61,636 bases of DNA, taken from positions 1 to 61,636 of the forward strand of contig CAJUIH010000006.1 in assembly GCA_910586045.1 (NCBI GenBank), given 5' to 3'. The stretch comes from an uncultured Eubacterium sp. Its GTDB lineage: Bacteria; Bacillota; Clostridia; Lachnospirales; Lachnospiraceae. The notes beneath the pieces were generated by a model. That model did not search any database. It was not told where the DNA came from and saw only the letters and a list, made by a program, of their open reading frames with translations. Below are positions 45,255-52,685 of this stretch, one piece after another; the first letter of the stretch is position 1, and each line of letters begins with the position of its first letter. A program made the position numbers and the translations under genes.

Positions 45255-46736
45255 CTAAAATGCTTCCACCGTCTGTATTTTCTGGCATTTCTGATCTCTA
45301 GGTCCTTGTATGTTCAGATTTCTTTTCCTGCATTCTTTTACAATTTCCACAACTTCTTTCGTAAGCAGTTCTCCCGGTACTACAAAAGGAATCCCCGGCG
45401 GATATAAATAAATATATTCTGCACAAATCTGCCCTATGCAGTCCTCCAGTATGGTTTCTTGTGTAAGATACTGTTTTACTTCCGCCAAATCCAGTCTTTT
45501 TTCCCGTTTCGCATATATGTTCTGCATAAAAGGCTGGTTCAAAACAGCCTGCCCTTCTTCCCGGCGATCTGTTTTGCCGCAGCATTCCAAATCTATTTCC
45601 GCTAAAGCTTCAAATAAACGATCAAATCCTTCCTGTGTATCCATAATACTCGTCATGGCCAGCACATACTCCGCCGAATACATTTCCATTTGCAAATGAT
45701 ACCTGTTTAACAGCCTTTCATACAACTGATATCCATCGATCGGCGCTGACGCGGTACTGATTACCAATTTGGACGGATCTAAGTCATAGACAGGATACAT
45801 CCGGTAATCGTCTGCGGTAAGTACTTGTAGAAAGCGGAGCGTACCGCATTTTTTGTAAAATGACGCCAGCCTGTCCGTATAGGTTTGAAACAACTGCGTT
45901 CCCGACTGCTCCAAAAGGCGCACACATCGGTCAATTCCGGCCATCAACAGATACGAAGGGGAACTCGTTTGAAAAACCTGGAGCATTTCCTCGATCTGAT
46001 CATCATCCACCCTGTCACTTGCCACATGCAGCACTGCCGTCTGTGTAAAACTTGGCAGCGTTTTATGAAGACTTTGTATGACCAAATCAGCATCTTTTTG
46101 AACCGCGGACACAGGAAAATGACTGTCCATTGAAAAATGCGCTCCATGCGCTTCATCCACGATCAAATACGCGCCATACCTATGAATCATATCGGCTAAG
46201 ATACCAATATCGGACACAATGCCATCAAAAGTCGGTGAAGTAAGAATCACTGCCTTTACATTCTTTTGTTCCTGCAGGGAAGCTTTCACATCATCCGGAT
46301 CAATGCCCCCCTGTATCCCATATTCCATCACTTTCGGATATACATAGACAGCATGCAGACCAAATAATTGAACCGCATGGTAAACCGCCTTATGGCAATT
46401 TCTTGCCATAATAACCGTATCTCCACGCTTCGTAACCGCGCCGACAGCGCTTAAAATCCCGCAGGAGCTTCCATTTACTAAATAATAGGATTTTTTGCTG
46501 TGATACAAACTGCCCAGCCGCTGCTGGCACTGCAGCAATAGATCCTGCGCATGGTGCAGATTGTCAAATCCATCGATTTCTGTAACATCTAGTTGATAGG
46601 GATTCGCAAAATTCATATCAGCCCGTTTATGTCCAGGCATATGAAACGGATAAAAATCCGACTGTGCATATACCGCCAACCGTTCATCCAAATAGGAATA
46701 TTCTTTATATTTACACATATTGCCCCGTTCTAGCAT
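45255..46736 (-). CDS. Orn/Lys/Arg decarboxylase family (PLP) protein
   Basis: 493 residues, fold-type I PLP enzyme. HMPGHKR near residue 32, IDGFDNLHHAQD, VDEAHGAHF near 195 and the PLP-binding lysine in QSLHKTLPSFTQTAVLH (about 222). A short C-terminal domain ends LYPPGIPFVVPGE. Members decarboxylate Arg, Lys or Orn; which one is not decided here. The start could also be the ATG at 46718. It lies 24 bases after the AbiEii-like gene and is probably co-transcribed. Confidence 0.9.
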   Translation of the reverse strand: MLERGNMCKYKEYSYLDERLAVYAQSDFYPFHMPGHKRADMNFANPYQLDVTEIDGFDNLHHAQDLLLQCQQRLGSLYHSKKSYYLVNGSSCGILSAVGAVTKRGDTVIMARNCHKAVYHAVQLFGLHAVYVYPKVMEYGIQGGIDPDDVKASLQEQKNVKAVILTSPTFDGIVSDIGILADMIHRYGAYLIVDEAHGAHFSMDSHFPVSAVQKDADLVIQSLHKTLPSFTQTAVLHVASDRVDDDQIEEMLQVFQTSSPSYLLMAGIDRCVRLLEQSGTQLFQTYTDRLASFYKKCGTLRFLQVLTADDYRMYPVYDLDPSKLVISTASAPIDGYQLYERLLNRYHLQMEMYSAEYVLAMTSIMDTQEGFDRLFEALAEIDLECCGKTDRREEGQAVLNQPFMQNIYAKREKRLDLAEVKQYLTQETILEDCIGQICAEYIYLYPPGIPFVVPGELLTKEVVEIVKECRKRNLNIQGPRDQKCQKIQTVEAF

Positions 46737-46759
46737 AATCGTACCTATGTTAATCGCTC

Positions 46760-47641
46760 CTAATCAAGAAACCGTCCTAATTCCGGCATCCAATCCCCTA
46801 TATAAATCAAGTTTCTGCACAAATGTTCCCATAACCGCGTTAAAAATTGTTCCAATACATCCATCACTTCTTCCCACGACGGACTTTTTCGTTGTTCCCG
46901 CCGAAGAAACGCACGCCATTTTTTTTTCATATATCCTTGGTTTCGATAAGATAAAAGCATTTGAATCCGGTTTTCTTCGATGTTAATTTGATGTTTCCTA
47001 CAGCTTTCCCGTAAAAGCTCACACATAGTCCTTCCGGATAACGCTTCTTTTTTTAACAGGCAAAAAGCTTCCATATAACAGGATACATCATTGATCAATT
47101 CCAGTTTTTCTATTATCTCCACGATTTTTTCCGTAAGCAGATATTCACTTGGATAACACAAAATCCTGACCGAATGGCTGTTATGAATAAACAACTTCAA
47201 ATCCCTGCTGTATGGAACCAGATTTGCGATCCGTACCTGTTCAAACAGGATCCGGACAGGAACCGGAACCGATGCGATTTTTGCCACCATATCGACCGTA
47301 ATCAGAGTCCGGTCAACCCAAACCGTATAATTCCAATGTACAGCGTCTTTTTTCAAATTACGAAACAACTCTGCGAACATTTTGCTGACTTCTGATTTCT
47401 TATAAGTCAGCTTCCTGGAATCATGAATAAAAAAAGACAGATTTTGTTCTACCTTGTTTCGATAATTTTCTCGGTTGAGCCTGACGCTGTTTTTGAGCCA
47501 AATACTGTCTGCATAATCCGATTCGGCAATCCTTTGCACAATCTCTTCCAATACGGATGCCAAGAGCAAATTTTCAAATGGAATTTGAAGCTCTTCACTG
47601 CGCTGTCTGAGAAACAAATCATTTAAAAGCTGGCTTCCCAT
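46760..47641 (-). CDS. AbiEii-like nucleotidyltransferase with lost active-site motifs
   Basis: 293 residues from the ATG at 47641, which overlaps the AbiEi-like stop as TAATG (a GTG at 47650 is also in frame). The beginning (LLASVLEEIVQRIAESDYAD, then IWLKNSV) follows AbiEii toxins, but the usual LKGG motif reads LKNS and the T-x-D-x-D acidic motif that binds metal is not seen (the corresponding place reads NLSFFIHDSRK). It may be inactive as a nucleotidyltransferase, or changed in activity. Followed by the decarboxylase gene. Confidence 0.75.
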   Translation of the reverse strand: MGSQLLNDLFLRQRSEELQIPFENLLLASVLEEIVQRIAESDYADSIWLKNSVRLNRENYRNKVEQNLSFFIHDSRKLTYKKSEVSKMFAELFRNLKKDAVHWNYTVWVDRTLITVDMVAKIASVPVPVRILFEQVRIANLVPYSRDLKLFIHNSHSVRILCYPSEYLLTEKIVEIIEKLELINDVSCYMEAFCLLKKEALSGRTMCELLRESCRKHQINIEENRIQMLLSYRNQGYMKKKWRAFLRREQRKSPSWEEVMDVLEQFLTRLWEHLCRNLIYIGDWMPELGRFLD

Positions 47642-48273
47642 TAAAGCCACACTCCAATCTGATTACGAACCTTCGCTAAAACTTTTCTCTCTTTTGCATA
47701 AAATAACAGCCTGGAAACATCCTTATCTTTATCCATCAGAAATGACCGCAGGGCATACTGGAGATCTGCCCGTTCCATTCTGTCTTCGTATTTCAGAATA
47801 TCACAAATTAATCGTTCTTTTTTATAAATCGACATCTTCACAGATCCAAACGGAATCTCATCTACCCCCATCCGCAGTACTTCCGGTTCTGTATAATAAG
47901 GCTGTACCAAAGGATATTCCAGTTTAAAACGCGATTTCGACGTATTCTTGTCCACCGCAATGGTCCACTTAAACGGCCTGAGTTTCTTATAACGATAGCA
48001 ATACAAAGCACTTTCCATACTCAAAACTCCATCCGAAAACAACGCCGCAATTATATCTTCTTCGCGTTTTTTATGATAATTCATAGAATAATATCCATTT
48101 TTTATCCGTTCTATCAATCCGCAGTCCACAAAAGACTGAATCCTGCGATAATCCATACCTAAGGTATACAATTGCGATGTTTTCACAATACCGCCGTTTT
48201 CTTCGATCAGCTTTCGGATTTCTTCCTCCTGTTTTTCGCGCTTTTCCTGTCTTGTCATCCTTATTTCACCCAT
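47641..48273 (-). CDS. AbiEi-like antitoxin / transcriptional regulator
   Basis: 210 residues. An N-terminal winged helix (about 18-75): EENGGIVKTSQLYTLGMDYR, then SFVDCGLIERIKNGYYS; followed by the antitoxin domain with DGVLSMESALYCY and YKKERLICDILKYEDRM. This matches AbiEi, which represses its own promoter and blocks the AbiEii toxin in type IV systems. The start may be 48273 or 48258. A strong promoter and palindrome lie upstream. Confidence 0.88.
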   Translation of the reverse strand: MGEIRMTRQEKREKQEEEIRKLIEENGGIVKTSQLYTLGMDYRRIQSFVDCGLIERIKNGYYSMNYHKKREEDIIAALFSDGVLSMESALYCYRYKKLRPFKWTIAVDKNTSKSRFKLEYPLVQPYYTEPEVLRMGVDEIPFGSVKMSIYKKERLICDILKYEDRMERADLQYALRSFLMDKDKDVSRLLFYAKERKVLAKVRNQIGVWL

Positions 48274-48316
48274 ATCATGTTTACCGCTCCAAAATAGAAT
48301 TTGCGTATATAGAAAT

Positions 48317-48355
48317 ATTATATTCCCTTGGATATAAATTTGTCAAATTTATCTC
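48317..48355 (-). promoter_or_regulatory. Promoter and operator of the abiE-type operon
   Basis: On the minus strand TTGACA (48341-48346) and TATAAT (48317-48322) are 18 bases apart. The -35 box lies inside an inverted repeat of AAATTTG and CAAATTT extending to GATATAAATTT at 48331-48355, fitting autorepression by AbiEi-type proteins. Confidence 0.7.
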
Positions 48356-48441
48356 ACTATTTTCTTTCCTGCAATTTTTATGATAAAATAAAAACCGTAC
48401 AGGCAAACCATCAATATCAGGTAAAGAGAGGGATCTGCATT

Positions 48442-48990
48442 ATGCCAGTTCATAACAAAACATATAAAAATACAAAATATAAAAACCCTTCCAGGAAATC
48501 ATGTGAACAAACAATCAAACGGATCCTGGCCAGAGAATTTGAAGAATATGGAGAAAATCATCATTTTAAACAAGCTTCCGATTTTATGATCTATTTTGAA
48601 TCTCTGCACCCGGCATCCCCGAGTCTGACAAAACAGGTACAGCGTGCCGTCAGTTCCCTGCATCTGGCACGCGATGAAAACGGTTACTTTATGATCCATA
48701 AAACAGCCGAAGAATACCGAGCCGAACAGGAGTTATCCCGTCTGCTTGAAACCGCAAGCCTGATCAATCTGCATGACTATACGCCTGTTTTCATTAAAAC
48801 AGAACCATGGAAACGCAGCATTCTAATGCAAATGATGGCATCGATTTCTGAAATGGATTCGCTATATGAAACGATTGCGGAAACAGTGGACGGTTTGATA
48901 TTATATACAAAATTTCCTGATAAGCTAATCAGCTATCTTTCCGATTTTATCGAAACAGACGCTGCTGACCAAGAAGAATCTACTTCGTAG
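48442..48990 (+). CDS. Uncharacterised protein, possibly ArgR-like fold
   Basis: 182 residues from the ATG at 48442, preceded by GAGAGGGATC. The first half (about 20-85) could form a winged helix (FMIYFESLHPASPSLTKQVQ then RAVSSLHLARDENGY). The second half, about 115-170 (PVFIKTEPWKRSILMQMM ... ETVDGLILYTK), has a pattern reminiscent of the ArgR C-terminal domain, but no clear arginine-site motif. Divergent from the AbiEi gene. Call is tentative. Confidence 0.6.
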   Translation: MPVHNKTYKNTKYKNPSRKSCEQTIKRILAREFEEYGENHHFKQASDFMIYFESLHPASPSLTKQVQRAVSSLHLARDENGYFMIHKTAEEYRAEQELSRLLETASLINLHDYTPVFIKTEPWKRSILMQMMASISEMDSLYETIAETVDGLILYTKFPDKLISYLSDFIETDAADQEESTS

Positions 48991-49062
48991 ATACGTTGAA
49001 TAATCTGTTTTTTTTATTTATTTTCAGAATATAAAATCTGTAATTTTATATGTCTTAAAATA

Positions 49063-49102
49063 AAGAAACGACAACATTTCAATATCGAAATTGTCGTTTC
49101 TT
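49063..49102. terminator. Bidirectional terminator
   Basis: A perfect 12-bp stem, AAGAAACGACAA / TTGTCGTTTCTT, between convergent genes ending at 48990 and 49140. Confidence 0.85.
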
Positions 49103-49139
49103 GTTTTAAAGACATTTATTTTTGTACTAATACGGTCTA

Positions 49140-50699
49140 TTACCTTTTTCTCCGCCTTCTTCGTCTGGTATTATGCGTATCATAGATCGTTATATATTGC
49201 TTTCTTTCCCGTTTTCTGCTCTTTCGTCTTGCAATTTTTTGACGCAGAACATAGGATCTGTTAAACAGCGTACGATAAATGAAAAGAATAAGCAGCAGGA
49301 TCACGATTACAATACAGACAATCACGATGATCCCATTCGACAGCATCATCTCAAACAAGTCCAGCATATGGCCCGGAATATCAGAAAAAAATTCTTTGCT
49401 GTCAAATTTTTCGAAGAACGGCGTATCCGCTTCTTTCTTTAGCTGATTCTCCGATTCCTCGTTGTTTTTTTGATCTATTTGTGTATCCGGTTCATGTTCC
49501 TCCAAATCATCTGTCTTAATATTATTTTTATCGACCGTAGCATTTGTACGAATTACATGTGCCACGCCAATTTTCCGCTTGCCATAGTTATATTCCAATT
49601 CTGCCAATACATTTTTCGGAAGATCATCATAATTGACTTTCATCGTGGTTTTATTAAAATCAACTGTTTTTGGAAGGATAATTTTAGCCTGCGGATCAAT
49701 CTGCGCATATGGTTCGTTTGTATTTAGCGTATCATATTTTGTTTCTTCGTCTGCATTCGTATTTTCATTTTCTGCATACTCGGCAACATTACACAAATTA
49801 AAATTTTCAAATCCATAGTCGAACAAAGCCCGAGTCTCAACCCAATACTGCGGTGAACTTCCTTTCAAGATTACAGCGACCAGCGACATCCCGTCTTTTT
49901 CTGCGTAAGTTACCAGTGTGCTTCCTGCCGCTACGGTAAATCCTGTTTTTCCTCCTGTACAATAATCATACAGATAAGCATCCGTTTCATTTGGATAAAG
50001 CATTTTATGATGGTTCAATAAATAAGTCGGCTCTTTATGCTTATTGGTCGGCTGAATCGTATAGCGCTTTGTTCCGCAAAACAATCGAAACGTCTCATTG
50101 GCATATGCCTCTTTTGCAATCAGCGCCATATCCCTTGCGGTCACATAATGTTTTTTATCCGGCAATCCATTGGGATTCACAAAATGCGACGCGGTACATC
50201 CGATTTTTTTGGCCCTGTCATTCATCATTTTGACAAATTTATTCAAAGATCCCGCGATATGTTCCGCCACCGCATAAGCACACTCATTTGCCGATTCCAG
50301 CATGACGGCGTACAGACATTCTTCCATTGTCATTTTTTCGCCAACATCCCGCGCAATGCCGGATCCCCCTGTTTTATAAATGGAATCCTCTGAAAACGTA
50401 ACAATTTCATCCATACTGCTGTTTTCAACCGCAAGCAAAACAGTCAATATTTTCGTAATACTGGCCGGATAATATTTTTTATCAATATTCTTGCTATATA
50501 AAAGAGTTTCGGTATCCAAATCCATTAACAGCGCAGCTCCGGCAGTAATTTTTTCAGACTGCTTTGGCCAATAATTCTTATTTTTATTCTTACTCTTTTT
50601 TGCATCAATCGGAACTGTTTGTACCAGCAATGCCAGACACAATACCAGCATCAGTATTCTCTTGATTTTATTCATTTTTTCATTCCAATCTTTTTTCAT
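49140..50699 (-). CDS. D-alanyl-D-alanine carboxypeptidase (penicillin-binding)
   Basis: 519 residues from the ATG at 50699 (another at 50675). Signal peptide (about 12-32), then the serine peptidase domain with SxxK as PASITK near 78, SxN as ESANE near 138 and KTG as GGKTGFT near 240. A C-terminal membrane helix near 445-470 and a long Arg/Lys-rich tail (RRRRRRKR end). It trims the pentapeptide of peptidoglycan; DacF/DacB-like. The promoter's position shows that the longer frame to 50882 is not used. Confidence 0.92.
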   Translation of the reverse strand: MKKDWNEKMNKIKRILMLVLCLALLVQTVPIDAKKSKNKNKNYWPKQSEKITAGAALLMDLDTETLLYSKNIDKKYYPASITKILTVLLAVENSSMDEIVTFSEDSIYKTGGSGIARDVGEKMTMEECLYAVMLESANECAYAVAEHIAGSLNKFVKMMNDRAKKIGCTASHFVNPNGLPDKKHYVTARDMALIAKEAYANETFRLFCGTKRYTIQPTNKHKEPTYLLNHHKMLYPNETDAYLYDYCTGGKTGFTVAAGSTLVTYAEKDGMSLVAVILKGSSPQYWVETRALFDYGFENFNLCNVAEYAENENTNADEETKYDTLNTNEPYAQIDPQAKIILPKTVDFNKTTMKVNYDDLPKNVLAELEYNYGKRKIGVAHVIRTNATVDKNNIKTDDLEEHEPDTQIDQKNNEESENQLKKEADTPFFEKFDSKEFFSDIPGHMLDLFEMMLSNGIIVIVCIVIVILLLILFIYRTLFNRSYVLRQKIARRKSRKRERKQYITIYDTHNTRRRRRRKR

Positions 50700-50721
50700 T
50701 CTATTTCTTGTCCTACGCTCT

Positions 50722-50750
50722 ATTATAGTGGTCCGGGAAGTGATAGGCAA
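50722..50750 (-). promoter_or_regulatory. Promoter of the carboxypeptidase gene
   Basis: On the minus strand TTGCCT (50745-50750), a 17-base spacer and TATAAT (50722-50727). Confidence 0.75.
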
Positions 50751-50844
50751 TACTTTTTTTTCGTTTTGTGTTCTGAGTGAATCAGTGATATAATCAATAG
50801 TATATTCACCATTACTACCAATAATAAGAAAGGAAACGATCACC

Positions 50845-51489
50845 ATGCGGTTAAGAAATATTCCAAGTGCTGACCATATCATTGCTGCCAGCCCTTTTTG
50901 TATGCAAAATCCTGCTGCTTATCAAGGCAAATGGCATTCTGTTTTTAATAATAACCATCCTATCCATATAGAAATCGGAACAGGAAAAGGACGCTTCCTG
51001 ATCCATCTTGCACAGCAAAATCCTTTGGTCAATTATATCGGCATCGAAAAGTATACAAGTGTTCTTTTACGGGCTGTACAAAAACTGGATCTGCTGGAAC
51101 AGCCACTTCCAAATCTCCGTTTTCTGTGCATCGATGCCAAAAATATAACAGAAGTATTTGCTTCCAATGAGATAGAAAAAATTTATCTCAATTTTTCAGA
51201 TCCATGGCCGAAAAAAAAACATGAAAAACGCCGTCTGACCTCCCGTGAGTTTTTGGATCGTTACCATAAGATTTTAGCACAAAACGGCACAGTTGAATTT
51301 AAAACAGATAACCGCCTCCTGTTTGACTTCTCCTTACAAGAAATACCCGCAGCAAACTGGACGATTGACGCCTATACGTACGACCTGCATCATGACCCCC
51401 AATTAAACAAACACAATATTATGACAGAATATGAAGAAAAATTTTCTTCCCTCGGTAATCCCATTTACAAACTGATAGCTTCCAGATAA
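50845..51489 (+). CDS. trmB: tRNA (guanine46-N7)-methyltransferase
   Basis: 214 residues. SAM-binding IEIGTGKGRFLIHLA near residue 42, IGIEKYTSVLLRAVQK, and the TrmB-specific NFSDPWPKKKHEKRRLT near 117 with YHKILAQNGTVEFKTDN. It methylates G46 of tRNAs. AAAGGAAACGATCACC precedes the ATG. The stop is five bases before repeat copy 3. Confidence 0.96.
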   Translation: MRLRNIPSADHIIAASPFCMQNPAAYQGKWHSVFNNNHPIHIEIGTGKGRFLIHLAQQNPLVNYIGIEKYTSVLLRAVQKLDLLEQPLPNLRFLCIDAKNITEVFASNEIEKIYLNFSDPWPKKKHEKRRLTSREFLDRYHKILAQNGTVEFKTDNRLLFDFSLQEIPAANWTIDAYTYDLHHDPQLNKHNIMTEYEEKFSSLGNPIYKLIASR

Positions 51490-51493
51490 AACA

Positions 51494-51587
51494 TATATAA
51501 ACGGCGTAAAATTTCAGCACAATATCATTTGTTTCTAGCCCGCCGTTTATCGGGTTTATTGTGCAGTATACAATCACCGATTATATA
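51494..51587 (+). repeat. 94-bp interspersed repeat, copy 3
   Basis: It fills nearly exactly the gap between the convergent stops of trmB (51489) and the DUF1638 gene (51593). Relative to copy 1 it has a few substitutions (for instance TAGCCCG, GTATACAATC and CCGATTATATA), and the exact 94-bp length is kept. Confidence 0.9.
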
Positions 51588-51592
51588 GATTC

Positions 51593-52270
51593 TCAAAGGC
51601 TGATCCCGGTCAGCCTTTGTCTCGTAATCTTTTCCCCAGGCTCAAATACGGCAATGGTCTGATCATAGTTCCGTAAAATCAGTTTTTTCATAATATCACA
51701 GCTTCCTTTTTCCACTCGAACCTGCATTCCTGTATACAAAGCTCCCTGCTTAGCATAGTCATGAATCTCTGCCACATCATATGCACCCGTATCAAGCAAT
51801 ACAAGCGAATGATAACCGGAATATATTTGCTGAATGATCTGCCGACCATTATCTTCCCCGTACATCTGGCAGATTTTCTGACACTGCGGAACAATCGCTT
51901 CCTGATCCATCGTCCATTCCCGTGTCAAATAATAACACCCTTTCTCTGTAAAAGCAATTCTTTTATGCGGCCGTTTTCGGTCTGTATACAAAAGCTGGCT
52001 GATACAATCATCAAAATTAGGTACTACGAGCTTTGTCTTTTCACTGCGCAGGCCAAGCACCGCATTTCCGCATAATCCATACGATAACAAAATTTCATCT
52101 GCATCTTGACTGCAGTTTATAAAATCCTGTATCTTCGCATGCAGAATTTGCTTTTGATTATGAAATGTCCGGCTGATCCACGCTATCGGTATTTTTCTAT
52201 GATATTGCCTCATTACATATCGGATCACATCCATTTGCATTGTACATGCAATTAATCTACGTTTCATCAT
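51593..52270 (-). CDS. DUF1638 domain protein
   Basis: 225 residues (or one less from the second Met). The core LLSYGLCGNAVLGLRS (about 60-78) and VVPNFDDCISQLLY match DUF1638, a family of unknown function frequent in methanogens and anaerobes, often near corrinoid or one-carbon genes. No membrane segment. The ribosome binding site is weak. Convergent with trmB. Confidence 0.82.
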   Translation of the reverse strand: MMKRRLIACTMQMDVIRYVMRQYHRKIPIAWISRTFHNQKQILHAKIQDFINCSQDADEILLSYGLCGNAVLGLRSEKTKLVVPNFDDCISQLLYTDRKRPHKRIAFTEKGCYYLTREWTMDQEAIVPQCQKICQMYGEDNGRQIIQQIYSGYHSLVLLDTGAYDVAEIHDYAKQGALYTGMQVRVEKGSCDIMKKLILRNYDQTIAVFEPGEKITRQRLTGISL

Positions 52271-52327
52271 ATACTATAGGAACCCTCTCTACGTGTTACA
52301 ATTTGAAAGTCCAGGAGGTAGATGACT

Positions 52328-52438
52328 ATGTCTTTCAAACGAAAAGCAATCCTTTTTTCTTATAAACACCCAGCAATCTATAAAAAAATATCCGCCCTGC
52401 ATGCTTCTGTTATGGAGATAAAAAAACTATTAAAATAA
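52328..52438 (+). CDS. Possible 36-residue basic peptide
   Basis: A frame of 36 codons with a perfect AGGAGG nine bases before its ATG at 52328, starting MSFKRKAILFSYKHPAIYKK. Strongly basic. No promoter is obvious (its upstream gap with DUF1638 is short), and it lies opposite and just beyond the tRNA gene. It could be a real small protein; only the ribosome binding site supports this. Confidence 0.45.
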   Translation: MSFKRKAILFSYKHPAIYKKISALHASVMEIKKLLK

Positions 52439-52484
52439 AAAAAGCACCGACCCCAAGCCTTACCACTTGAAACCGATACTTTAA

Positions 52485-52557
52485 TGCGCCACCAGGGGTT
52501 CGAACCCTGGACACCCTGATTAAGAGTCAGGTGCTCTGCCAGCTGAGCTAGTGGCGC
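52485..52557 (-). tRNA. tRNA-Lys (anticodon CUU)
   Basis: Full cloverleaf: acceptor stem GCGCCAC/GTGGCGC, D arm GCTC-GAGC, anticodon stem CCTGA/TCAGG with loop CTCTTAA (anticodon CTT), T arm CAGGG-TTCGAAC-CCCTG, discriminator A. The CCA end is not encoded. 73 bases. Confidence 0.96.
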
Positions 52558-52685
52558 ATCTCTCTGTGTTCCCCTGAACACAAGAGATATTATATACTAT
52601 AAATTTATAAAATGCAAGTGTTTTTTTATATTTTTTTAAAAAAATTTAATGATTGCAAATCATTCGTACAAAATGTTATAACGAT

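Noticed and set aside
52440..52484. The tRNA downstream tail GGTCGGTGC plus T-run recalls the 3' end of a tracrRNA
   Set aside because: No matching stem partner is present, and there is no CRISPR array or Cas9 gene in the window; chance similarity.
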